NCBI RefSeq assembly: GCF_001429295.1
Contig: NZ_LMJL01000007.1
Coordinates: 124,381 to 188,380 of the forward strand
Length of the DNA: 64,000 nucleotides
Source: Flavobacterium sp. Root935
Lineage (GTDB): Bacteria; Bacteroidota; Bacteroidia; Flavobacteriales; Flavobacteriaceae
Direction of reading: 5' to 3'
Of the stretch, positions 17,573 to 25,450 are shown one piece after another. Under the pieces are notes generated by a model. That model was given only the letters and a program-made list of their open reading frames with translations, was not told where the DNA came from and did no database searches. The position numbers were made by a program, and so were the translations under genes. Within the stretch, counting starts at the first letter, position 1, and every line of letters begins with the position of its first letter.

Positions 17573-17593
17573 AACTCTCACTATGTGAGAGTT
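17573..17593 (-). terminator. Terminator between rpmF and fabH
   Basis: AACTCTCAC / GTGAGAGTT, 9-bp stem with a 3-nt loop, A tract on the left so the minus-strand RNA ends in U. It lies 24 nt after the rpmF stop, so fabH probably has its own promoter in 17445-17570. Confidence 0.8.
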
Positions 17594-17616
17594 CTAGTAT
17601 AATTTACAAAAACGTA

Positions 17617-17811
17617 TTAAGCAACCGCTTCAGATTTATCGATAACAACTTGCCCTCTGTAGTACATTTTACCTTCATGCCAGTAAGCTCTGTGGTATAA
17701 ATGCGCTTCACCTGTAATAGGACATGTAGCGATTTGAGCTACAGTAGCTTTATAATGTGTTCTTCTCTTATCTCTTCTTGTTTTCGAGGTTTTTCTCTTA
17801 GGATGTGCCAT
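17617..17811 (-). CDS. rpmF: Large ribosomal subunit protein bL32
   Basis: 64 residues with the bL32 start [17 protein letters not shown] and [12 protein letters not shown]. Only one Cys is present, so it is the zinc-free (C-) form usual in Bacteroidota. It sits 9 bp downstream of the yceD-like gene and will be cotranscribed with it. Confidence 0.97.
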
Positions 17812-17820
17812 TTTACTATA

Positions 17821-18363
17821 TTATTTATCCGTTAATAGTTTCTTTAATTTTTCCCAACGCGGGTCAATATCTTCTTCTTTATTACTCTCTTCCTTTTGTT
17901 CTTTTACACTTAATTCATTCAATTTTGTCAAAGCTTCGGTTTGTAATGTTCCGTCTTTAACACCTGGATGAATTCTTTTTTGAGGCACCGAAAGTGCAAT
18001 CATTTCATAAATGTATTGTGACACATCTAATTCATGTTCTCCATGCGGCAAAATCAACAATTCTTCATTATCATTATTGAACTCGTCTCCAAAGCGAACA
18101 ATTAATTTCATTTTCCCTTTTATAGGAAGATCAAAATCTTCGCCTGTTAGATCACAAGGCACATTTACAGTTCCTTTGTGTTTGAATTCTAACTCTAACA
18201 TGTTGCTTTTCTTTTCGAAAACCAAATTCACTTTAATATCTGAACTTTGAAACTCTTCATAGTCAAAGTCCTTAAAGAACGTGTTATTTATTTGATACTC
18301 AAAATGGTGTTTTCCTAGTTTTAATCCTACGAAAGGAATTAAAAATTCTTTTGTTTTGCTCAT
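17821..18363 (-). CDS. YceD/DUF177-family protein
   Basis: 180 residues; the DUF177 core shows V-P-C-D-L-T-G-E-D-F-D-L-P, here with the single conserved Cys, and the C-terminal D-P-R-W-E-K-L. Family members are linked to 23S rRNA accumulation and are almost always encoded directly before rpmF, as here. An acidic Glu/Lys-rich segment precedes the C-terminus. Confidence 0.9.
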   Translation of the reverse strand: MSKTKEFLIPFVGLKLGKHHFEYQINNTFFKDFDYEEFQSSDIKVNLVFEKKSNMLELEFKHKGTVNVPCDLTGEDFDLPIKGKMKLIVRFGDEFNNDNEELLILPHGEHELDVSQYIYEMIALSVPQKRIHPGVKDGTLQTEALTKLNELSVKEQKEESNKEEDIDPRWEKLKKLLTDK

Positions 18364-18417
18364 TTCAACATCAATTTGATCAATTCAGTTCTATAACTAG
18401 ATGTCTGAATTGGGGTG

Positions 18418-18425
18418 CAAAGATA
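18418..18425 (-). promoter_or_regulatory. Bacteroidota-type -7 element for the yceD-rpmF operon
   Basis: Minus strand TATCTTTG followed by C, a perfect match to TAnnTTTG, 55 bp before the start codon. No clear TTG at -33. Confidence 0.5.
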
Positions 18426-18468
18426 TAAAATTATTATAAATCTAATAATCTTATTCACCTTTTTTTGT

Positions 18469-19518
18469 TTATAACTGTTTTTCTTTTATTTTAAGAGGTT
18501 TTTGGCTAATCTCCTCATACTGATTACGCGAGCGAAAAATGTCTATTGCAAGATATACTGCCTCTGTAAATGAATTGTGATCTGCCATGTCTTTTCCTGC
18601 AATATCATAAGCTGTACCATGATCTGGAGAAGTCCTAACTCTATTCAAACCAGCTGTATAGTTCACGCCTTTTCCAAAAGATAATGTTTTAAACGGGATC
18701 AATCCTTGGTCGTGATACATTGCTACAATAGCATCATATTTTTCGTATTGACCGCTTCCAAAAAAACCATCCGCAGGAAATGGACCAAAAACCATTGTTC
18801 CAGAATCGAATAGCTTCTTTAAAACTGGCTTCAAAACCAAATCATCTTCTTTTCCAATGACACCACCATCACCTGCATGCGGATTTAATCCTAAAACTGC
18901 AATTTTCGGCTTCACTATACTAAAATCTTGAATTAAAGATTTTTTAATCGTTTCAATTTTTTTAGTAATCAATTCTTCTGTTAAATGAGAAGCCACCTCA
19001 TTTAAAGGCACATGATCTGTAATTAAACCCACTCTTAAGTTATCCTGCACCATCATCATAAGCGCATTGCCTTCTAATTCCTGATTTAGATAATCTGTAT
19101 GTCCTGGAAATTTAAAACCTTCAGATTGTATGTTATACTTATTAATAGGTGCTGTTACCAGAACATCTATTTCGTCATCTTTTAAAGCTTTTGTTGCTGC
19201 TGCAAAAGATTTTATCGCATACTCCCCTATTTTTGGATCATTTACACCAAAATTTACATCAATACTTTCTTTCCAAAGATTTAAAACATTTACTTTTCCA
19301 GGTACAACTTGATCTAATTTATCAATCCCGTGAAACTGAACTGTAGAGGTAAAACTTTTTTTTACGAAAGAAAGAATTTTAGCATTTGCAAAAATAACCG
19401 GCGTACACAATTCTAACATGCGAGAATCCTCGAATGTTTTTAATATAACTTCGCTTCCAATACCGTTTAAATCTCCTACTGAAATTCCAACAATTATATT
19501 TTCTGCTTTTTTATTCAT
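18469..19518 (-). CDS. pdxA: 4-hydroxythreonine-4-phosphate dehydrogenase
   Basis: 349 residues. PdxA oxidises 4-phosphohydroxy-L-threonine in pyridoxal phosphate synthesis. Start S-V-G-D-L-N-G-I-G, metal-site residues in F-P-G-H-T-D-Y-L and A-M-Y-H-D-Q-G-L-I-P-F-K, and the active-site S-P-D-H-G-T-A-Y-D-I-A-G motif are all present. It is divergent from ribE with a 57-bp gap; the minus strand has TAAATTTG (19559-19552) as a possible -7 element. Confidence 0.95.
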   Translation of the reverse strand: MNKKAENIIVGISVGDLNGIGSEVILKTFEDSRMLELCTPVIFANAKILSFVKKSFTSTVQFHGIDKLDQVVPGKVNVLNLWKESIDVNFGVNDPKIGEYAIKSFAAATKALKDDEIDVLVTAPINKYNIQSEGFKFPGHTDYLNQELEGNALMMMVQDNLRVGLITDHVPLNEVASHLTEELITKKIETIKKSLIQDFSIVKPKIAVLGLNPHAGDGGVIGKEDDLVLKPVLKKLFDSGTMVFGPFPADGFFGSGQYEKYDAIVAMYHDQGLIPFKTLSFGKGVNYTAGLNRVRTSPDHGTAYDIAGKDMADHNSFTEAVYLAIDIFRSRNQYEEISQKPLKIKEKQL

Positions 19519-19575
19519 GAGCTCAGTTTATTTATTACTAATTTTGATGTGCAAATTTAGTAAAATAAAACCACA

Positions 19576-20166
19576 ATGTTCACAGGAATTATAGAAACCC
19601 TTGGTACGATTCACGAAATCAAAAAAGACCTTAACAATCTTCACGTAACAGTAGACTCTTCGATAACTAACGAATTAAAAATAGATCAAAGCGTTTCGCA
19701 TAACGGAATCTGTCTTACCGTTGTAGCCATTAAAGATTCTCTTTATACCGTAACAGCAATCGATGAGACAATTTCAAAAACCAATATTGGTGATTGGAAA
19801 GCAGGCGATATTGTAAATTTAGAACGAGGCATGAAACTTGGCGATCGTCTTGACGGACATATTGTTCAAGGCCATGTTGACCAAACAGGAACGTGTATTA
19901 AAATTGAAGAAGCCAACGGAAGCTGGAATTACACTTTTGAATACGATAAAGATTTAAATAACATTACAATAGAAAAAGGTTCGATTACTGTAAACGGAGT
20001 AAGTCTTACAGTTGTGAATTCTAAAACTCATGAATTTAGTGTTTCAATTATTCCTTATACTTATGAACACACTAACTTTAAAGACTTCAAAGTTGGAACA
20101 AAAATAAATTTAGAATTTGATGTAGTTGGAAAATACATTTCAAGACTTTATTCTATTAATAAATAA
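19576..20166 (+). CDS. ribE: Riboflavin synthase, alpha chain
   Basis: 196 residues made of two lumazine-binding repeats, the first beginning M-F-T-G-I-I and holding H-N-G-I-C-L-T-V, the second G-H-I-V-Q-G-H-V-D and V-N-G-V-S-L-T-V. It dismutates two 6,7-dimethyl-8-ribityllumazine molecules into riboflavin. No FMN riboswitch is visible in the 57-bp upstream gap. Its terminator is shared with the convergent gene. Confidence 0.96.
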   Translation: MFTGIIETLGTIHEIKKDLNNLHVTVDSSITNELKIDQSVSHNGICLTVVAIKDSLYTVTAIDETISKTNIGDWKAGDIVNLERGMKLGDRLDGHIVQGHVDQTGTCIKIEEANGSWNYTFEYDKDLNNITIEKGSITVNGVSLTVVNSKTHEFSVSIIPYTYEHTNFKDFKVGTKINLEFDVVGKYISRLYSINK

Positions 20167-20182
20167 CTTACTGATTTCCTAT

Positions 20183-20217
20183 AAAAAAAGCTTCAATTTA
20201 AATTGAAGCTTTTTTTG
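20183..20217. terminator. Bidirectional terminator, near-perfect palindrome
   Basis: AAAGCTTCAATTT / AAATTGAAGCTTT is a perfect 26-bp palindrome flanked by A and T tracts. It serves ribE and, on the other strand, overlaps the last codons of the small gene at 20198-20464. Confidence 0.88.
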
Positions 20218-20464
20218 TTTGATTTTTATATATTACGGTCGCACCTAATGCTAAACCGCCAATTAGTAAAAACACGATATTTTGATCTATTGGAAATGGC
20301 GGGTTACAAAATGGCTCACAATCATCCTCACTCATTGTGGTCATACTTTCAGTACTTTTCCCTGCCATATCTGGAGGGGGAGGATTACTTGATCCAGCTG
20401 CCATAAAGGAAACATTTAAAATTATTAAAGCAACTGCTAAAAATGGGGCTTTTAGATTTTTCAT
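20198..20464 (-). CDS. Small secreted protein with C-terminal P-I-D / TM / basic tail sorting signal
   Basis: 88 residues from the ATG at 20464: a signal peptide (K-N-L-K-A-P-F-L-A-V-A-L), a mature linker rich in Pro (N-P-P-P-P-D-M), two Cys (E-P-F-C and upstream D-D-C), then F-P-I-D-Q-N, a membrane helix (I-V-F-L-L-I-G-G-L-A-L-G) and a basic end K-N-Q-T-K-K. This tripartite C-terminus is the PID-CTERM type of sorting signal of Flavobacteriia, which resembles PEP-CTERM and is thought to be processed by an exosortase-like enzyme. No exosortase gene lies in the window. The frame is open further upstream to 20587, but that adds a second unlikely hydrophobic segment. Confidence 0.75.
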   Translation of the reverse strand: MKNLKAPFLAVALIILNVSFMAAGSSNPPPPDMAGKSTESMTTMSEDDCEPFCNPPFPIDQNIVFLLIGGLALGATVIYKNQTKKASI

Positions 20465-20651
20465 AAAATTCAAGCTGCTAAAGCAAGCTATAATTATTAA
20501 CAAATATTCTTTAATAGAAATTTTGCATAAATACATTCCTATTTGCAAAATCTTGGACAAAAGTATAAGTTTTTTGCACAAAAGCAATATTTAAAACAAA
20601 AAACATAAAACAAATTTTAACACTTTTTTCAACAAATAGCTTAATCCCTTT

Positions 20652-20825
20652 TTAGAAAACGTTGTAGCTCATAAAAAGCTCATTTTCATTACTATTTACT
20701 AATTCAACAAGCTTATAAGAATTTCCTGATTTTAAAAAAAGAACAATAACTGTAACCAAAATTTCTTCATTAAAAGTTACGTAAAAACTTAAACCTTGGA
20801 TCTTATTTTTTTTACACGGGAACAA
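20652..20825 (-). pseudogene. Possible gene fragment between the sorting-signal protein and the methyltransferase
   Basis: The minus strand holds an open frame of 57 residues with protein-like composition (L-S-F-Y-V-T-F-N-E-E, K-S-G-N-S-Y-K-L-V-E-L and a C-terminal F-M-S-Y-N-V-F) but no ATG start; TTG at 20825 is the only candidate, and a stop codon lies just upstream. It looks like the C-terminal end of a degraded gene. I do not recognise the family. Confidence 0.3.
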
Positions 20826-20838
20826 TCTTTTGAATTAA

Positions 20839-20846
20839 TATATTTG
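20839..20846 (+). promoter_or_regulatory. -7 element for the cytosine methyltransferase gene
   Basis: TATATTTG fits TAnnTTTG exactly, 49 bp before the start codon. No TTG at the expected -33 distance. Confidence 0.45.
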
Positions 20847-20895
20847 CATTGGCTATCAATAAAAAAACAAGCTCTTTTTTAAAAACCAAAAAACA

Positions 20896-21882
20896 ATGAA
20901 AAACAAATATACAGTTGGAAGTTTATATGCTGGTGTCGGCGGTATTTGTTTAGGCTTTGAAAATGCAGGTTTTAAACTAGAATGGGCGAATGAATTTGAT
21001 AAAAAAGCCTGTATCACTTACAGAAACAATTTCAACCATACTCTTATAGAAGGTGATGTAATGGAGATTGATGTTAAAAATCTTAAAAAAATTGACATTC
21101 TTACCGCAGGATTTCCTTGCCAGCCATTTTCTCTTGCTGGTCATAGAAAAGGCTTTAATGACAGCAGGGGAAATCATTTTTTTAAAATATTGGATTTCAT
21201 TGACGAGATGAGGCCGAAGGTTGTATTTCTTGAAAATGTAAAAAATTTAAAAAGTCATGATAACGGAAATACAATGAAAGTAATTCAAAGCGAAATAAAA
21301 AAACGCAATTATACTTTTGACAGCGCTATTTTGAATACCAAAGATTTTGGAAACATTCCGCATAGTCGTGAAAGGATTTTCATGGTTGCTTTCGATAAAA
21401 GTTTCGTAAAAAAAGGCTTTAAATTTACCTTTCCTGAAAAAGAGCCGTTAACTAAAAAGATTACTGATTTAATCACAAAAGAAAATGTCGATAAAAAATT
21501 CTATTACACGGAAGAGAAATATATGTACAACATGCTGAAAGAAGCTGTTGTGAGTAAAGACAGAATTTACCAGTTTAGAAGACAATACGTAAGAGAAAAT
21601 AAATCTAAAGTCTGCCCTACGCTAACTGCAAATATGGGAACCGGCGGACATAATGTTCCTATTATAACGACAGATTTTGGTTTTAGAAAATTAACCCCAA
21701 GAGAATGTTTTCGTTTTCAAGGTTTTCCCGACACTTATAAACTACCTTCTATTTCAAATTCTAGTCTTTATAAGCAGGCTGGAAATTCCGTAAGCATGCC
21801 CGTGATTGAAAGATTGGCCTCGGAAATATTTAAGTGCATTGAAAAAATTGAAACCAAGAAAGCAAAAGCTCAAAAGGTTTAA
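20896..21882 (+). CDS. DNA (cytosine-5-)-methyltransferase
   Basis: 328 residues with the ordered C5-methyltransferase motifs: I (Y-A-G-V-G-G-I-C-L-G-F-E), IV with catalytic Cys (A-G-F-P-C-Q-P-F-S), VI (F-L-E-N-V-K-N), VIII (near residues 155-160, S-R-E-R-I-F), then a short target-recognition region (about 190-245), IX (R-K-L-T-P-R-E-C-F-R-F-Q-G-F-P) and X (A-G-N-S-V-S-M-P-V). The recognition sequence cannot be read from the protein. No restriction endonuclease gene is adjacent; the convergent Vsr-like gene overlaps its stop codon, so this is a methyltransferase/repair pair. Confidence 0.95.
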   Translation: MKNKYTVGSLYAGVGGICLGFENAGFKLEWANEFDKKACITYRNNFNHTLIEGDVMEIDVKNLKKIDILTAGFPCQPFSLAGHRKGFNDSRGNHFFKILDFIDEMRPKVVFLENVKNLKSHDNGNTMKVIQSEIKKRNYTFDSAILNTKDFGNIPHSRERIFMVAFDKSFVKKGFKFTFPEKEPLTKKITDLITKENVDKKFYYTEEKYMYNMLKEAVVSKDRIYQFRRQYVRENKSKVCPTLTANMGTGGHNVPIITTDFGFRKLTPRECFRFQGFPDTYKLPSISNSSLYKQAGNSVSMPVIERLASEIFKCIEKIETKKAKAQKV

Positions 21883-22298
21883 ATACTTAAAAGCATTATT
21901 GCTCCTTCAATTTTAGCCAAACAAACTTCTAAGTTTTTTCTAATTTCTTGACTCCAAAACCTTAGAACTGTCCAATTTTCTGAAACTAGAAAAGCATTGA
22001 CTTCTTCATCTCTTTTCATATTCCTTTCAATTTTCGGAATCCAATATTCGCGATTTGATTTAATTCTCAATTGCTGGACTTCCCAATCTTTTCCGTGAAA
22101 AAATTCACTGTCTACAAAAATGGCAATTTTATATTTGGCAAAAGTAATATCAGGTTTACCAAATATCTTTTTATTGTTTTTTCGATATCGGTAACCGAGA
22201 TTCCACAAAGCTTTAGCAAGCCTTATTTCGTCTTTTGTAGCAGTACTTTTTATCGCCTGCATATTTTTCCTCCTTTGTTCGGGAGTTAAATTATCCAT
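21879..22298 (-). CDS. vsr: Very-short-patch repair endonuclease (Vsr-like)
   Basis: 139 residues. Vsr nicks next to T:G mismatches that arise when 5-methylcytosine deaminates, protecting the host from its own methyltransferase. The N-terminal R-S-x-R-like region is M-Q-A-I-K-S-T-A-T-K-D-E; the catalytic Asp is D50 in G-K-P-D-I-T-F, followed by K-Y-K-I-A-I-F-V-D. Canonical Vsr has Cys/His zinc ligands in H-G-C-F-W-H-G-H; here the segment is D-S-E-F-F-H-G-K-D-W and lacks the Cys, so the zinc site seems lost or altered. Stop codon overlaps the methyltransferase stop by 4 bp, tail to tail. Confidence 0.85.
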   Translation of the reverse strand: MDNLTPEQRRKNMQAIKSTATKDEIRLAKALWNLGYRYRKNNKKIFGKPDITFAKYKIAIFVDSEFFHGKDWEVQQLRIKSNREYWIPKIERNMKRDEEVNAFLVSENWTVLRFWSQEIRKNLEVCLAKIEGAIMLLSI

Positions 22299-22414
22299 CG
22301 TAAGATTAAATTTGTTTCTGACAGATAAAGTTAGTTATTTAACGGAAATGAAAATTCAATTATTTGAGGTTAAATATTGTATTATTTTCATTTTAAAATA
22401 GGAAGAAAAACAAA

Positions 22415-22442
22415 AAAGCCTTTACATTTCTGCAAAGGCTTT
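22415..22442 (-). terminator. Terminator downstream of the tRNA gene
   Basis: AAAGCCTTT / AAAGGCTTT stem, 10-nt loop, with A tract on the left side of the stem. It lies 16 nt beyond the 3' end of the tRNA on the minus strand. Confidence 0.75.
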
Positions 22443-22457
22443 CTATTTCTAAAGAAG

Positions 22458-22531
22458 TGGTCCCACCTGGGCTCGAACCAGGGACCACCTGATTATGAGT
22501 CAGGTGCTCTAACCAGCTGAGCTATAGGACC
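22458..22531 (-). tRNA. tRNA with CAU anticodon (elongator Met, or Ile2 if lysidine-modified)
   Basis: A 74-nt cloverleaf on the minus strand: acceptor GGTCCTA pairs with TGGGACC (one T-G wobble), D-arm with A-G-C-T-C-A-G, anticodon loop CTCATAA inside a CCTGA/TCAGG stem, and T-arm CCTGG TTCGAGC CCAGG, discriminator A. CCA is not encoded. CAU can be Met or, after lysidine modification, Ile(AUA); sequence alone does not settle this, though elongator Met is the usual reading. Confidence 0.95.
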
Positions 22532-22677
22532 GGTTTAGAGGATGCAATATTACTACTATTTTTGATTCACTCCAAATATTTTAAGACATCATTTGTATTT
22601 AATTTTAAATCTTTTGCTGAATTTCAAAAACGAAATTGATTTTCAATGTCTTATTTAAAAATTAAAATGACATTTTT

Positions 22678-23082
22678 TTATTTAATTTCCTGACAAAGCT
22701 CCACCAAAACACCATTTGTGTTCTTCGGATGAAGAAAAACAACCAATTTATTATCGGCGCCCTTCTTCGGAATTTCATTTATCAGAACAAAACCTTCTTT
22801 TTTGAGGCGGATAATTTCTGCTTCGATATCATCAACGTCAAAAGCAATGTGATGAATTCCTTCTCCTTTTTTTTCTAGAAATTTAGCAATCGGACTTTCT
22901 GGATTTGTCGCTGCCAGAAGTTCAATTTTATTATTGCCCGTTTGAAAGAAAGAAGTCAGTACGCCTTCGCTTTCTACAGCTTCCATTTTATAGGAAGGAA
23001 CGCCCAGCATTTTTTCGAACAAAACATTGGCATCATCCATGTTTTTTACTGCAATTCCGATATGTTCTATTTTGTTTACCAT
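22678..23082 (-). CDS. mce: Methylmalonyl-CoA epimerase
   Basis: 134 residues, one glyoxalase-fold unit pair. It interconverts (R)- and (S)-methylmalonyl-CoA. Metal ligands appear as His in I-E-H-I-G-I-A-V, His in G-I-H-H-I-A-F-D-V and Glu in V-E-L-C-Q; the catalytic Glu-rich loop L-A-A-T-N-P-E-S-P-I matches the family. It is the last gene of a minus-strand run following the two large envelope proteins, 10 bp away. Confidence 0.93.
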   Translation of the reverse strand: MVNKIEHIGIAVKNMDDANVLFEKMLGVPSYKMEAVESEGVLTSFFQTGNNKIELLAATNPESPIAKFLEKKGEGIHHIAFDVDDIEAEIIRLKKEGFVLINEIPKKGADNKLVVFLHPKNTNGVLVELCQEIK

Positions 23083-23092
23083 TGTTAAAATT

Positions 23093-25450
23093 TTATTGAT
23101 TTACATAAGTATTAAAATAACCACATTCTGCAATTACATCTTGATAATACTTTGTATCTGAATAGTCTTTCTTTAAAGCTTTAAAAGAATTCCAAGCAAT
23201 AAAATTAACTTTATCATCTTGAATTTCCCAGTAACTGTTTATGTTATTATACTTTTTATTGTAATAATCATTTCGTTCGCATTTTGAAATCAGATACAGA
23301 CATTTTGCTTTTTGTTCTTTGTTCGAAGCAGCTTCAAAAGCTTTTTGGTAATACATTTTCGAAACTGAATTATTGGTAATCATTTCTTTCATTGCATTTC
23401 TAAACGAATACGGACTCGAGCCATAACCCACAATATTAATTTCGTAGAAAGTTCTTCCGTTCCCGAAATGAGAAATATTATAAAATGCATTTCCTAACAA
23501 AAGACTATTGGTATAAACATCTTCTTTCTGCGCCAATTTTTCCTGCATCGATTTTATCGTAGTCAGAAAATCCATGTAGGTATATTTTCTTTTTTGATAA
23601 GCGACATGATCACAATCGTGACAATCTTTAATACTTCCGTTGAACGGATTTCCTAAAAATTTATAATATTGCACTGAATCTGCCTGTTTCAAATATTCGA
23701 TCGCTTCAGGAATTTTGTTTTTGAAAGTCGCCTGAACTGCCTGAAAATTATTAATATCTTTCAATTTCAAACTATAAATTCCAGCACCAATTTTCTCGAT
23801 TTCGGTTTTATTGGTTTTTTCTAAAAAAGCTTTCATTGCCAGCAAGTCCTTTTCATTATCATAAAATGAATTTCCATCATTCCAATAGCTGTAACGAGAC
23901 TCATTAAACAATTCTGCCATTACTGGATTTGACTTAGCTTTGTATAAAGCTGCCAAATAATTTTTACTCCATTGAAAAGCATTTTGATAACGGAACTCAC
24001 TTCTTTTATAATTTTTTGGCAGTTCAAAATAAATCCAATTTAGATCTGCTAAAACGGTTTTTACATTGTTATCATCTAGTTTATCTATTTTGCTCAAGTT
24101 ATTTACAAAACGCAATAATCGAATCTGATAACTTGCCAGTTCGGTTTTTGGCAGCGTTTTTACTGCTTTAGTGTAATTCTTGTCTGCATTGGCATAATCG
24201 CCTTTTAGTGTTTGAAGATAGCCTATTGCAATATCCCATAAATATGGTTTTTCAGTATTTCCCGCTGCAGAAATTTTAGCAATTAAATCAAATGCACTTT
24301 TATCAATCTTTGCTTGATTTTCACTTTTATTTTCTGCTATTGTCTGAGGCTTGGTCGGTTGATTTTCGCCTGCATTCTGCTGAAAAGAATTATTTATTTT
24401 TTGCTCCAGTGAATTCACCAATCTTGTTGCCAGATAGTTTAAATGTTCGCTTTTCGGATCTAATTCATAAATCTTTTCGATCGCCTGTTTTTCATCTTTA
24501 TAATAACCATGAATTGCCCAAAGCGCCGCTTTCTCACTATTATTTTTAGCCATTGCTAAAGCTTTAGTCCAATCCGATTCATTTTTGGGGTGAAAACTAT
24601 ACGCAGTTACCACGCGTAATTCTGGACATTTATCAAAAACCTGGGCATATAAATAGTTAGAAACCGCATATTTTTTCTGTTGGTAATTGATTCCTGCAAC
24701 ATACGCCAAAGCACGATAATACAAAGTATTTTTTGCAACAGAACTTTCTGTTTTATTAAAAAAATCAATTGCTTTTTGTTTATCATTGCTATAAAAACGA
24801 GCCTTCATCGTTAAAAACCAATATCTGTTTTTCAAAAATGGATCTGATAAAGTATTGTACACATTTTCGATAGATTGAATCATCTTCGCATCATTGAATG
24901 TTTTTGCCACAACTGGATCGTAACTCCAGTAATCTTCTCCAATCGAAACGGTTTCAATTTTTTGAGCCAAATACAAGAATTCAATAAAATCCTTAATCTT
25001 CTCGTCTTTCAAATTAATCTTTTTTCCCCATTTCTGCGAACTCTTATTTTCTTTTTTGCTTTTATAAAAAACATGCAGATCTGTAATTTCTTCTTTGTTT
25101 TTAATCACATTTTTATCGTCAGAATAGTATCTTGGTTTTTCGTCACCAATCAAAAAATAATTTACCGTTGTAGTGTCCACTTTACCTTTAAGGTAATTGG
25201 CCCAATCTGATTTTATGTTTCCGTTAAAACGGGAATTGTGCTGGGTATCAAAACCAATTCCATAAAAAATTCCTCCTGACAAGAACAAGGGAGAATACGA
25301 TTTGTCTGCAAAAGTTTCTGGCGTAAAATTAGAATTGTAACCAAAGAAATCCCAGTCGTCTCCGCCGGCGCAGGCATAAATAATTCCGTATATCGAAAGT
25401 AAAGCGAGGCTAAAACTCAGAAATAACTTGTTCAAAAATATTCTTTTCAT
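23093..25450 (-). CDS. Large exported protein of unknown function, TPR-like helical repeats
   Basis: 785 residues. The N-terminus has a signal peptide with a possible lipobox (I-I-Y-A-C-A-G-G at about residue 27). The rest is mostly helical with many Tyr/Trp and repeats of the form A-L-x-Y-x-A-x-x-Y, like tetratricopeptide or Sel1 units (for example near 205-270 and 400-470). A pair C-H-D-C-D-H near residue 613 could bind metal or heme-like ligands weakly. Its start overlaps the end of the upstream lipoprotein gene by 41 bp, so the two are coupled. I do not recognise the family. Confidence 0.8.
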   Translation of the reverse strand: MKRIFLNKLFLSFSLALLSIYGIIYACAGGDDWDFFGYNSNFTPETFADKSYSPLFLSGGIFYGIGFDTQHNSRFNGNIKSDWANYLKGKVDTTTVNYFLIGDEKPRYYSDDKNVIKNKEEITDLHVFYKSKKENKSSQKWGKKINLKDEKIKDFIEFLYLAQKIETVSIGEDYWSYDPVVAKTFNDAKMIQSIENVYNTLSDPFLKNRYWFLTMKARFYSNDKQKAIDFFNKTESSVAKNTLYYRALAYVAGINYQQKKYAVSNYLYAQVFDKCPELRVVTAYSFHPKNESDWTKALAMAKNNSEKAALWAIHGYYKDEKQAIEKIYELDPKSEHLNYLATRLVNSLEQKINNSFQQNAGENQPTKPQTIAENKSENQAKIDKSAFDLIAKISAAGNTEKPYLWDIAIGYLQTLKGDYANADKNYTKAVKTLPKTELASYQIRLLRFVNNLSKIDKLDDNNVKTVLADLNWIYFELPKNYKRSEFRYQNAFQWSKNYLAALYKAKSNPVMAELFNESRYSYWNDGNSFYDNEKDLLAMKAFLEKTNKTEIEKIGAGIYSLKLKDINNFQAVQATFKNKIPEAIEYLKQADSVQYYKFLGNPFNGSIKDCHDCDHVAYQKRKYTYMDFLTTIKSMQEKLAQKEDVYTNSLLLGNAFYNISHFGNGRTFYEINIVGYGSSPYSFRNAMKEMITNNSVSKMYYQKAFEAASNKEQKAKCLYLISKCERNDYYNKKYNNINSYWEIQDDKVNFIAWNSFKALKKDYSDTKYYQDVIAECGYFNTYVNQ

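Noticed and set aside
19519-19575. An FMN riboswitch before ribE
   Set aside because: The gap is only 57 bp, too short for the conserved FMN aptamer.
20896-22298. A type II restriction-modification system
   Set aside because: The second gene is Vsr-like, and no endonuclease gene is found on either side.
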